Source: Exophiala sp. HKRS030 (lineage: Eukaryota > Ascomycota > Eurotiomycetes > Chaetothyriales > Herpotrichiellaceae). Taken from it: DNA of 64,000 nucleotides. The position numbers and the translations under genes are program-made. Under the pieces are notes generated by a model. That model searched no databases and was not told the DNA's origin. It saw only the letters and a program-made list of their open reading frames with translations. The stretch covers positions 5,335,665-5,399,664 of the forward strand of contig JAHWDD010000003.1 of the NCBI GenBank assembly GCA_023897205.1. The letters are read 5' to 3'. Shown in pieces: positions 20,661 through 31,118 of the stretch (positions within the stretch are counted from its first letter, which is position 1; each line of letters begins with the position of its first letter).

Positions 20661-23600
20661 TTAGGCCAACGAATTCCCTTTTCTCTTTTTCCGCTTCATG
20701 TTCCCTTTGAACCAGGGCACCTCCTTGCCTCCTGCTGCTGTTGCAGCAAGCATGTCAGGTGCTCGAGCAACGGCCTCAGAACTCGGTCGAGGTTTGATGG
20801 CAGGAGGAGCCTCGACCGTCGGTTGGCTGGTTGTGATCGACAGGCTGGGTCGTTCAACGCCTGCGGGACCACCGCCGCTGAAGAATGTCTTCCAACCACT
20901 CTTGCTCCCAAGGGTGCTTTTCTTTCTCTGCTTACGCTCACCCTCGAATTGCCCGGCACTTGCAAAATCCGGGTTGACCATTGGTCGGCCACCGGGCCCC
21001 GGAGGCGGTCGTGCTTGCGCCGGTGGCCCCAGGGATCGCGAAGACCGGTGCGACCACCGCTGTGCTGAATTCGTCGATGCCCAGGAATTAGACCTGGCGT
21101 GGATGGGCGAACCCGGGGGCGTGTGGGACACTGTCTTAATAATGTCGGCAACAGCCATGAGCCTGAGAGTCGAGGCAGAATTGTCCGTACCATGACCTGA
21201 TCTGTTGTCCTTGACCTGTACAGGCACGATTTTCCCGTCTCTCTTCGCCAGCTCCAACTTCAAAGGGCGAATCGGTTCCTGGCCATCCGCCTCGTCAAAG
21301 TCCATTGGCTTCATCCCTGGTCTGAGTGTCATCTTACTAGGGAGCTTGAAGAAGTCGTCTAAATTGTGGATGCTGGCTCGGGGGACTTCTTTCTCAGGGT
21401 TCGTCACAGTTGCAGTTGGCCTCGGAGGGAGTCTGAAAGTTCGCTGCGGTGCTTCCAGCTCAGCAGGGCCAAACTCTTTATGGGCAGTTGGACCATGGGA
21501 TACTGGGACTGGAGCCTCCAGTTCAGCCACAAATTGTCTCTGTGTGGTTTCTGTCTTTTTGGGTGAATCTGCTGCTGGGACCACCTGTACACCACCAGCT
21601 TTTTCCACCTCATTTCTTGTCGTCTGTGCCATCTTCGTATTGACATCGGCTTGATCTGCTATATCAGAGGTTTCAGTGACGGTTTGGGCATCGGCCTTGT
21701 TAGCGGGTGATTCCTCTTTCGAAGATGTAGTATCTACAGCCTTCTGCCCGGCGGCAGCGAACGTCTCTTCTTCGGCAGAGGCCGGCTGAACCGAGACAGT
21801 CACAACACAGGTATTGACAAGCAATATAGGGTCCGAAGTTGACCTTGTCCTGTTGGTTGCGCCTTCTGGCAACTCAGGGCCGGGTTCACCCAAACTTGAG
21901 GGCTGGGACTGTGAAAGTTTCCGGGCCTCTGATGCTGCAGTGCTCTCTTCTCGTGGCGATTCGGTGGGCAGCTCTGATGGAGGGGTGGCCATTGCCATTA
22001 CAGCTGAATGTGAAGTGAAGGCCGGGTTTGGAGTCGATGAGCGGCGCGTTCCTGAGGCTGATACCACGATCGACCCAAGGGTTGAAGATCTCGTGACTCG
22101 TGGAGAGGTCTTGGTAGAATTCATTTCCTTCCGGCTGCTATTATCTGGAGTGACAACTCCAATCGAAGGACTCCTCTCATATGAACTATAGTAATCCGTC
22201 TCAGCATGAGACATAGCTGTTGGAGAGCTGACTGCATGCACGGCTGTGCCTTTTGCTGCCATCGATCGCGGTGTTAATAACAAGCCAGACATTGGCCGAG
22301 TCTTCAGGAGGTCGCCCAACGCCCTAGGGTAATAGATACTAGATATTCGATGGTCTGAATTATCTTTGGGTTTAAGGCCGAGGGTGATACTCAGACGGTT
22401 CTTGATTGACACAGGAGCTTGCCGAAGCACATTCTCAGGAACATCTGCTGGGAGCTCGATCGGGTGGAGGTCACCTGCTTGCTTAAGATACCCATTCAAG
22501 CTGCGTTCGATATCGTTATCATTCGCCGCACGGGACTTGTTGGGACCTTTGGAGCTGATCGCAGGAGGGAGGGATTGAAGGTCTTGTTTGGCAGGCCTTT
22601 TCGAGGCCGTTGAAGGACGCGATCCAGGCCCGAGAGAGGAATGCGAGGTGGCTCCTCGACTAGAATCGTGGCGACTATCAGGTCGACTTGAAAGTCCAGA
22701 CATCTGAGTGCTGTGAGATGAGTTCTTCGACCTATGATGACGCCCAGGCTCAATCGGCAACGGCTTCTGGCTAGCGATTGAGCCACCCTGCGAATTGGCA
22801 TGATTGCTCTTCTGGGCACTAATATGTCTCGATTTTTGAGCTCGTGCCTGCTCGTATTAGCATGTCGCTTGATAGTGTCCACGCGGATCAAACGTACCAC
22901 CTGATTGCGGCTCACAATGGCTGCTCTACGTTCCATCTCTGCGACGACCTCTGCCAATTTCTTCAACGAACCTGTCAATTTGTTGCCCTGCAGGTGCAAT
23001 TCGAGAAACGCACGCCGCCAACCCTCTGCATTGCCGAGCATGGCAACAAGAACAGCTTCGTGCTCTGGTGATTCCCTTGTCCAGGCTGAGTTAAGTTTCG
23101 TAAGATATTTCTCCAGAACATTTGTAGCATCGAACCCTTTCTGTACGTCTTTGAGCGCATCCTTTGCTGCTCTCTTCGTCCGGCTGATTACATGGTCGAT
23201 CTTCTCATTTCCGTCCAGAATTGAGGCTCGAAATACACGGTCCTCCAACATACGATCAAAGACCTCTCCGTGGGATAGGGGCAATTTAAGACATCGTATC
23301 CGCTCATGGATGTCGCTCTGGGCGAGATCGAAATCTTCCGTCGTCCGCTCTAGAAAGCCGTCGATATCGTCGACGTGAGACTGCAGAATGCGCATGACTT
23401 CTTCTTCAGATATAGCCATGTTTTCGGCCAACAAGTGCATCCCGAAGGACATTTGCGCAACCAATTTCCAAAGTGGATGGTATTTTTCTCCTGGTTTCTG
23501 CCTCCATCTTCCTGCAATCACTCTTTCGTACCTTGTTCCTTCGAGCAGTATGGTCCTTCTGGCCATGGCATCCATGGGCACTTCTTGATCGGCCTGGTCA

Positions 23601-23710
23601 TCAACCGATTCGACCATTGATTCTTCAAATGGCTTCTGAAGCTGCGGAACCGGATGGGTAGGTGGACGCACGAGCGTCTCGCCGCCATGGTTAGCTTTGT
23701 CGATTGACAT
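20661..23710 (-). CDS. Unrecognised 999-residue fungal protein, helical N-terminus and disordered C-terminus
   Basis: Two exons: 23710-22898 and 22847-20661. The 50 bp intron (GTACGT...GCTAAT...GCAG) joins ..SRNQV|ARAQKSRH... Residues about 1-280 are charged and helical with heptad-like stretches (EEVMRILQSHVDDIDGFLE; KLTGSLKKLAEVVAEMERR), suggesting a coiled-coil or helical bundle. Residues ~290-999 are Ser/Thr/Pro/Glu-rich and probably disordered. Islands that look conserved are the FFKLPSKMTLRPGMKPMDF segment and the basic tail SGWKTFFSGGG...WFKGNMKRKKRKGN, which could bind nucleic acid or phospholipid. I do not recognise the family; a scaffold or cell-cortex role would be a guess. No signal peptide or membrane segment is visible. 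Confidence 0.8.
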
Positions 23711-25299
23711 GTCTCAGATAAGTCTACTTCTGAGATCCTTCCCAGCTGGAACAGGATATCAGGTACAACAAGCTGATGGTGTTCCTGTCCAAACACAGCG
23801 TATGGCTTTCCACCTCTTGTTCATCTTTGAAGCAGCACCATTGCTTTTCCCTCGACTGCTGCTGCTGCAGACCTCCAAATGTTCGTAATTCTCGTATCCG
23901 TGCTCTTTTCGATGTGCTAGGACGGACCGTTCTTCCAGATGAAGGTGGTGGAGGATGATGGAAGTTCTGCAAAGCCCCTGGGTCGACGTTGGAAGTAGGC
24001 TTGCCTCGACAATTCTCTGCGTGTGAGGACTTGAGTATGATCTGCCGCGGGTGGAAACGAAGGAATTCAGAGTTCGCAGTCGCGTCACAAGCCACAAGGG
24101 CAATGAGGAGGAGCACGATACAGCAAGGTACGTACAGCACCGCAAGCGAGGCCAAGGGAAATTGACGTGACTCGAGTCAGTAGCAGAGAGCGGGCCGAGA
24201 TGTGAAGTCGTGCTCGGACTGCAGATCGTTCTTGTACAAACAGTACTCGTATGTCTTGAGATCACAAGCGAACACGGGTCTGGCGAGGAGGTCAAGGCAA
24301 GAAGAAAGACGAGGATCAACAACGAGATGCAGATTCGCCAAAGTCATCACTCCGTACTCCGTACATAAGCCATGGAGACACACACCGCGTGGTTCAGGAA
24401 TCATGCAATAGATTGGCCTCACTAACCCTGAAAGGTTGGTCGAGGGCCATGTTACTAGCATCGTTTCAGACCTCGCGGGGAGAAGGAGGTTTTGGTGAGA
24501 GAAGCAAATCAATGGATTGGGCGGTGGATGAGATGGTGAAACGAAGCCTGCATTTGTGTGGCGTCCGGGATACGCTGGGAATCTCCCCGAGAAGAAGCCT
24601 CGCTCACATCACCACCGGCCTAGATATTAGTTCTCTGTATGGATACGACTAGTAGGTAGCTTAGGGTCTTTTGTCGGTCGATTCTTTGTATGCCATGTGC
24701 TCATCCTATGTTGTTGACACATGTCTGCGATATAAGAGGAGGGCAATTGTCTACCCTTCTGGAACTGGCTTGGGCGTGCACATCATGTAAGTAACCACGA
24801 GAGCCTCCTCTCTAATTCCTGCCGACTTATATCATGTACCACCGTTCTCTTCAGTACGGAGCACACTTACAGTCAATGCTGCCCCCAACCCCTGAACTGA
24901 AGCTTGACAACCATCGGTAGAGACTCTCCACCGGCATGATCCGCCCCCAACACTAATCAAAGCCCGGCCTATAACACAGCGTCACATTTCTCGCTCCCTT
25001 TGATGTGCGGAGCGCTGATGTGCGTGTGGACTTCCGGTCTCGCTTCGCTTCCTCGGAAGATTGCCAGGTAAGACAAACTCTGGACGTCAATCTATGTACG
25101 GAGAATCTACTGTACCTTTCCAATATCGTGCCAAGTTGTCTGTTTGTTCAGACAGAATACGCTTGGATTATTTCTCCCGAAGCCTAGCCAGGGTTGTCAC
25201 CGTATCCTCTTACTCCGTACCACGCCTTGTGAAAATTCCTTGGCTAGCAGAGCCAGGTTCTAGAGAGCCCCCAAGAAATTTTCCAGAATTCCAGGCAGT
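23711..25299. other. Divergent intergenic region, no supported gene
   Basis: About 1.6 kb between the minus-strand unrecognised gene and the plus-strand PLP enzyme. Several overlapping short ORFs on both strands have no motif. Two ACTCCGTAC copies occur (24354-24365 and 25211-25219), a word that recurs elsewhere in the window. Confidence 0.35.
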
Positions 25300-26649
25300 A
25301 TGTCTCCCGCCGATTTTCCACTGTCGCCAAAGGACAGCTTGAGGGAGCGCTATCGAGGTCGTACTCTCCATGAAGTTCCAGTGCCTGCCGCTGTCATTGA
25401 TGTGGCAAAGGTCAGGGCCAATTGTCAGGCCATGCTTGACGCTGTGAAGGAGCATGGACTCAGTTTTCGTGCCCATGTCAAAACCCACAAAACTACAGAA
25501 GCCACTCGATTGCAAGTTGGAGAACATTGCGACGACGTGCGCCTTGTTGTGTCAACATTGATCGAAATTGAGCAGCTCATTCCATTGCTTCTGGAGTACA
25601 AACAGCGCAAAGCAAAAATCAATGTGCTCTACGGTGTACCGCTAGCCCCGTCTCATGTCGAACGACTTGCCACTATTGCTCGCGAGTTGGGAGAAGGGTC
25701 GATTACAGCGATGATCGACGATGAATCTCAATTGGAATCTCTCAAAACTTTTAAGAATCTTGCAGGTTTCCCAGCCTATATATTTATCAAGACCGATTCA
25801 GGATCCCATAGGGCCGGGCTCCATCCTGCTTCTCCAGAAATGCAAGAGCTTGTGAAAATGATGAGCCAAGCTGACCAGGATGGACTTCTCCATTTGTTAG
25901 GCTTCTATTCACACAATAGCCTCAGTTACGGTAGCTCAAATCCTGATGACGCTATGGACTGGCTGAAGACTGAAATTGATGCCTGCCGAGAGGCCTCGCA
26001 AAATTTCAAAAGCAACCACCAGTCACCATTGCTAGTCTCAGTGGGAGCGTCCCCAACTGCACTCAGTCTACAGAACGTCTTACCTTCAAACCCCAGTTCC
26101 ACCAATTCTGCGAATGCTCTGAAAGAATCCTTGCAGTTGACAAAGTCGAATCTCGAGTTGGAGATTCACGCCGGTGTTTATCCCATCTTCGACATTCAGC
26201 AGGTAGCTGCGTCTAGCCGTCATGCAGCTAATGATCCATACGATACGATTGCGGCTTCAGTCATCACTGAGGTATGCTCGTTGTACCCGTCGCGCACCGA
26301 GCACCCAGAAGCACTCGTCTCTGCAGGCGTACTTGCTCTTGCTCGAGAGCCTTGTAAAGACTATCGTGGATGGGCTGTTGTCAGCCCTTGGAATATGCCA
26401 GCAAACTACAACATCCGCAAGGAGGATCGCCTCATTGTCACACGTGTCAGTCAAGAGCACGGCATAGTAGGTTATGACGCTCAGAACACTACACATCCAC
26501 TTCCTTTGCAATATGGACAAAAGCTTCGCTTATGGCCGAACCATGCTTGCATCACGCTCGCAATGTTCGGCTGGTATCTAGTGGTCGACTCCAGCAGTGA
26601 CAATCCAGATATGATCACAGATGTTTGGCTCAGATGGCGAGGTTGGTGA
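25300..26649 (+). CDS. D-serine dehydratase-like / D-threonine aldolase-family PLP enzyme
   Basis: 449 residues, single exon, start ATG 25300. It is a fold-type III (alanine-racemase-like) PLP enzyme with the eukaryotic D-serine dehydratase layout. The PLP Lys is in FRAHVKTHKTTE (about residue 60). The C-terminal domain carries the zinc-binding PNHAC His-x-Cys motif (about residues 414-416). GFYSHN lies in the barrel and YPIFD near the cofactor region. The reaction expected is D-serine to pyruvate plus ammonia. Related enzymes cleave D-threonine or 3-hydroxyaspartate, so the exact substrate is inferred. Likely cytosolic. Its role fits use or detoxification of D-amino acids. Confidence 0.88.
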   Translation: MSPADFPLSPKDSLRERYRGRTLHEVPVPAAVIDVAKVRANCQAMLDAVKEHGLSFRAHVKTHKTTEATRLQVGEHCDDVRLVVSTLIEIEQLIPLLLEYKQRKAKINVLYGVPLAPSHVERLATIARELGEGSITAMIDDESQLESLKTFKNLAGFPAYIFIKTDSGSHRAGLHPASPEMQELVKMMSQADQDGLLHLLGFYSHNSLSYGSSNPDDAMDWLKTEIDACREASQNFKSNHQSPLLVSVGASPTALSLQNVLPSNPSSTNSANALKESLQLTKSNLELEIHAGVYPIFDIQQVAASSRHAANDPYDTIAASVITEVCSLYPSRTEHPEALVSAGVLALAREPCKDYRGWAVVSPWNMPANYNIRKEDRLIVTRVSQEHGIVGYDAQNTTHPLPLQYGQKLRLWPNHACITLAMFGWYLVVDSSSDNPDMITDVWLRWRGW

Positions 26650-28004
26650 AATGACGATTTTTGCAGCAGACCTTCCAGATCATCTTGGTCCGAGCCAGCA
26701 GATAAACATAGCAGGACTCTTTCTGCTTCAGCTCAGGGAATCCAACGAGCTGAAGTCTTTTCCGGGTACTCTTGGTCCACGAAATCCACAAAGCTTCTTC
26801 GAAATGCAACTTAGACTTCCTTTTCGAGCACGATGTCGAAACTCAACGCCGTCTAAAGCTGACTTAAAATTGGTCCCAGCAAAAGTTTTAGAACTCGCCC
26901 GATACTTAAATACATCGAGCTCCAACTCCTTCCAATCCTTGTCCATTTATCAGCGGAACCACGCATCATCTCCAAAATTGACGACTGGAACTCTGTTAAC
27001 TTGTGTCCGATGCGCACATACTTGCAATAGGTCCCGGATCCAGGCACTATTACAACAACCGAGTGCGCATTCCACATGTTCACAAAGCCCTCGAACGATT
27101 ATCAGTGTTCAAATTGGCCTCGACCACGATGAAAAGCTTTCTCACGTAACCACCTCTTACGCTCGTCGGAATAGCTCAATACAAGTCATCCTGTTGTTTC
27201 TGCGACCTTTGCCTTCTCCGCGAAGGGCCCGTTCCAATCAACGTCTACATTTTGAAATGGTGCTAGCCTTTGTGCCAGTATGTTCTACCCACCACACTTC
27301 TACCCCAAGGCTATAGTGTAAGACAGGTCGCATTCCGATTTTCCAAGATCCCTAACGCTGAAGAAGCCGTCCAGCTGAATTATGCCTCCTGCAATCATGC
27401 GTACCTCGTGGATAGATGGCCTTCCATGGACGATGTCGCGACCAAGCGATTCATGGTGAGGCTGAACCTCTTTACACAGACAATCGCTATGTGTGCTTCA
27501 ACGCTCCACACGATGATCCAGGATCAGTGTCTCTTCGCCCCTCAGCGCCTATACATCTCGTCGCCTGAGCGCCCTGCTGTACTCAATCGCCGTTATGGTG
27601 TTAACGCTTCGCCATTCTTCAAAACATATTTCTTCTCTTCCTCCTCCGCCAACTTTCTCTCTTTCTTTTTCTTTCTCCCCAGCGTGAAAATAAGACGGTC
27701 AAAGCAACAGAATTCTTTTTTCATCTCTTGCAAAACCAGACGGAAGATTTTTTCATCGTGACAAGTCATCTCTATCAAAGTCCAGGACCGTGGCCAGATC
27801 TTTGTTTTTCCACTGATCTCACGAACCTTCTCTGACATAGACGACTTTTCACCGCCCTGTTTTTACCCTCCAACTTCAATCACCGCGTTATCATACCGCC
27901 TCACCGCGTTGATCGGAATTACTTTCTTCCCTCCTTAATTCACGCCAGACCCTTACTCACCACCTATTTTTCGCCAAGCGGTCATAGAAAGTGAACTGGT
28001 CATC
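26650..28004. promoter_or_regulatory. Intergenic with pyrimidine-rich leader of the next gene
   Basis: About 1.35 kb. A 231-residue open frame from 26621 overlaps the end of the PLP gene and looks like chance. From about 27640 to 27990 the plus strand is strongly pyrimidine-rich (CTTCCTCCTCC, TTTCTCTCTTTCTTTTTC), a typical fungal core-promoter/5' UTR signature for the gene starting at 28005. Confidence 0.45.
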
Positions 28005-29195
28005 ATGGCTGAAGATATCCCTCATTCCGATTTCTCTCTTCCTGATCCCTCAGTCACTCGATACCTTGTTCCATTTCCTGAAGACGTTCAAAAGCAACAA
28101 CGAGAAGAAGAAGCACAGGCCGCTGTTCTTCGTGGACTTGTCATATCAAACTCTCAAGACTCTCCTCTCTTCTCTGACCAGTCGACGTCCTCAAAATCGA
28201 ACATTGAACTCCTCCGCCCGAGTGGTGTCCCAGTCCAGTGTAACGAGAAAGTCAAACTTTCCGAGATACAGACTGTTACCCTTACACTCAACATTTACCA
28301 CTCAAACGACATCGAGAACAACATTTTCAAGACTACTCCAGCGACTTTTCCCCTGCCAATCTCTTCTCTCACATATTCCGACCTCCTGGACCAAGTCCGT
28401 TCCGACGTCCCTTCTCTCGAAAGCTCCCCTCAATACCTATCAGCCGCAAGAATGTCCACCCAAGTTGGAATCATTAATTATGCGGTGGCGGCCGCCATCC
28501 CCGCCGTCCTCAACGAGCTCTTGGGACAGAACACAGTCTCTCTCAAACACGCCCGCGAAGCCTATTGGACCGGGGCGTCCCACATCATGGCATCATATCG
28601 ATGCTACCACGGCACCGAGCAATTGGTGCGCGTGCACCTGTTTGAGGCGGGGTTGGTGGCTGCCATTGGGGGCACCACTGGGGTCAGTGCCCTACAACGG
28701 GCGAATCTGGAGGTGTTGAAGACCTCGTTGACAATGGACGAGGACGTCCACGATAGAATGTGGGCGAGGTTGGCGGGCTTGAGGGACGCGGCGGTTGCCA
28801 ATGGCAGGTGGCCCGTCGCCCCTCAAGCCCTGGTCAACGATTGCATCAGGGTGGTCGCGTCTCGCCGACAGACGGTCCGATTCCTTGATGAGAGCGCGCG
28901 GCGAGCCCGCATCGCGGGAGATGGCAACCTCGAGGCCTTGCTGCGGGCGGCGGCATTGTCTCTCCAGAATCTCCCGGTTGCGGCGCCCGTCGTTGCTGTT
29001 GCCCCTGCCCCCGCCGCCGCCCAGGTGCCGGCCCCCGCTGGTGCGCCGCAGCTGGGCACTGACTACCTCCACCACCTTGACGGGAGGGTGGAGGCCTGGC
29101 AGTGCTTGGTCTGCCCGCACCATCGGGGTATCGAGCACAAGACGTCGCTGCAGCGACACTTCAGACGGACTCACAACTGGCCTGGATTGTACTAG
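28005..29195 (+). CDS. Unrecognised 396-residue protein with C-terminal C2H2-like zinc finger
   Basis: Single exon, ATG at 28005 after a long pyrimidine-rich leader. The middle (about residues 145-330) is helical with an ALREAYWTGASHIMASY-like helix run. It is followed by an Ala/Pro/Val-rich linker (~325-350). The last 35 residues form a finger-like C-x2-C-x14-H-x4-H (CLVCPHH...HFRRTH). The spacing between the second Cys and first His is two residues longer than the classical C2H2 finger. Family not recognised; DNA or protein binding through the finger is inference. Codon usage shifts: the first third is T/C mixed while the last two thirds are very GC-rich, which may mean different ages of the two parts. 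Confidence 0.7.
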   Translation: MAEDIPHSDFSLPDPSVTRYLVPFPEDVQKQQREEEAQAAVLRGLVISNSQDSPLFSDQSTSSKSNIELLRPSGVPVQCNEKVKLSEIQTVTLTLNIYHSNDIENNIFKTTPATFPLPISSLTYSDLLDQVRSDVPSLESSPQYLSAARMSTQVGIINYAVAAAIPAVLNELLGQNTVSLKHAREAYWTGASHIMASYRCYHGTEQLVRVHLFEAGLVAAIGGTTGVSALQRANLEVLKTSLTMDEDVHDRMWARLAGLRDAAVANGRWPVAPQALVNDCIRVVASRRQTVRFLDESARRARIAGDGNLEALLRAAALSLQNLPVAAPVVAVAPAPAAAQVPAPAGAPQLGTDYLHHLDGRVEAWQCLVCPHHRGIEHKTSLQRHFRRTHNWPGLY

Positions 29196-29560
29196 TTCTG
29201 GGGGCGACGGTCGGTAGGGGTAGAAAGATGGAGGGTTGGAGGGGTGGAGGGGGGAAGATGGAGGGTGTTGAGGAGGGAGACTGGGGAGATGGGAGACGGA
29301 GGTGATGGTGGCGGTTGTGTTGAGGTGTGTTGTCTCCTGTGGTGGTGTTTGCCGGGCGGTGCTGGGGGTCTCTGCCTGTGCTGTTGTTGTGTGATTTGGA
29401 TTATGTGTGAGCGTGGGCGTTTGGGGCCTTGGTTGGTTTTTCTTGCTTTCTTGTTTTTTGTTTTTTGTTTTTGGCGACGGTAGGCATGAGTACTATGCTC
29501 GTCGCGCAGCCTTAAGCTGCAGAAAGCCTGTAGAGCTTTCAATAAAATCCCCCAAAAAAA
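29196..29560 (+). repeat. G-rich low-complexity 3' flank
   Basis: Directly after the finger-protein stop the plus strand carries purine-rich GGAGGG/GGTGGAGG runs (about 29213-29310), then T/G-rich runs ending in GTTTTTTGTTTTTTG. At least four G-runs of three or more lie within 60 bases, enough for an intramolecular G-quadruplex in the transcript's 3' UTR. An AATAAA lies near 29540. Confidence 0.5.
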
Positions 29561-30294
29561 GAACCCAAGTTTCCTTTGTTCCGTGACATTGTGTAGTCGA
29601 TGCCCAGAATTAATGTTGATTGGCCGTGAAATCGAGGAGGTACAGCCTCGCGCAGCCTTGCCTTACAACGAATTTAATTCCACCGCGAAACTTGGGAAGC
29701 AGCTATAGCAGAACTTGACTACTAGGAGATAATCATGGGTGTGGAAGGTAAGTACAGACGAGGAGGTATGCTTGAGTGACTCCTATCTAGATCTGACCAG
29801 TTGAACTCATTAGGGTATTGCGAAGAGATCAAAAAATACTCTACCCTCAACCTTGGCCGGCGTCACTTGACGAAAATACGATGAAGAGACGGGAAATACA
29901 CGGATTGTTATCACCAAGGTGACAATGGAAGCGCAAGGTACCCAACATATCGACTCTGCCAGGATGCAAGTGTGAGATGGCAAGAGATGGCATTCCTAGC
30001 AACCGACCCGTCACCTCAAGGTATCCGATCGGATATTTATTTACGCCACGATCTTCTATGGCACGGACATCACGCTAAACGGTACATTTTTCAGCAATCT
30101 CAAGACGTCCCAAACTGCGAAATCTCTCATCGCGACCAATATCGCAACCTGAGCGGGCGGCTGCAAACGGTGTATGTGAGGGCGAAGAGAAAAGCAGTTG
30201 GTGCTGGATACAGACACAAATACCGCTCCCATATGTCCGAACATGACTGGAGCAAAAACACAAAAAAAAAGCCATTGGGGAAGAAAAGAAACAT
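29561..30294. other. Intergenic, no supported gene
   Basis: About 730 bp; only short motif-free ORFs. A run of A lies just downstream of the minus-strand tRNA (about 30261-30269 as plus-strand A, i.e. T-run on the tRNA strand), consistent with Pol III termination. Confidence 0.4.
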
Positions 30295-30419
30295 TGCCGG
30301 TGCTTGGGTTCGAACCAAGGTCTCTTCGGTTCTTGCATTTGACTCATCTCTTGCACTGGAAGAGTGAAGTGACAAAGCCAGACCACAACGAAACGTGCTC
30401 ACCACTGCACTACACCGGC
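30295..30419 (-). tRNA. tRNA-His (GTG) with a 53-nt intron
   Basis: Read on the minus strand from 30419. Acceptor stem GCCGGTG pairs perfectly with CACCGGC (30302-30296), discriminator A at 30295. The D stem is GTGC/GCAC around AGTGGTGA. Anticodon stem TTTCG/CGAAG (one T-G wobble) holds the loop TTGTGG with anticodon GTG at 30386-30384. T arm is CTTGG-TTCGAAC-CCAAG. The intron (30382-30330) sits one base 3' of the anticodon, the canonical site for nuclear tRNA introns. The mature tRNA is 72 nt. A G precedes position 1 in the genome, matching the G-1 of tRNA-His, although eukaryotes normally add it enzymatically. Confidence 0.93.
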
Positions 30420-31118
30420 CATGAAGCAATGCTTTTTCACAAGATTTTGCCGGGTATGATATATCAACTAGTTTTGAAGTAGGTTACTATTGAACATGAC
30501 TCACCTGTAGATCTGCGTCAGTGGATGATGCGAATCAGGCGGTCGAAAAGGGACACCTGCACTGACACGGAATTTCAGGGCGGCAAAATCAAACACTCCT
30601 TCTCCTGGACTTGGAGCGTGGCAAGTCACGAAGAGACTATCGACACGGGCTGCAGCATGAGTTCGGCAAGGTGCATGCCCCAAACAAGACTGGGACTGAA
30701 TATGAAAATTGAAAACACCAGCAAGAGGAGGAAGAACGATGCTTTTAGGCCTCGACGCCCCTTTCAAGATCACATCCTCTTGCTGGGCAGAAAATGAGAA
30801 TCGCCAGGGTCAACTTCGGCACAGCCTCAATCTCCTGCCCCTTGGACAGCGACTCGCCCCAATCATCTCCTTGACATTGATCATGGACTTCGTCACCCGA
30901 ACCCTGGTCGACAATCAGGCTCATAAGGCCCGAATGGAATATTTCGTCCGTACGAGTCTCTAGGCGATTGCTGCCTGGAGTTGTACCCTTGCTGTGACTA
31001 CCCTTCTTCAAGCATCACACCGCCATTCCAGTACATGCATCGCTTTCACATCTCGAAAGAGCATCATTAGAGTGCTTGATTTGCACTCCAACGGGGTTAC
31101 TCTTACCTGTCCTCAAAA
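30420..31118. other. Intergenic, no supported gene
   Basis: About 700 bp between the tRNA and the DUF6601-type gene. Short overlapping ORFs on both strands carry no motif. It should include the promoter of the plus-strand gene at 31119. Confidence 0.35.

Noticed and set aside
26621..27316. 231-residue plus-strand open frame after the D-serine dehydratase-like gene
   Set aside because: Begins inside the PLP gene, Ser/Arg/Leu-rich without domains; chance frame.
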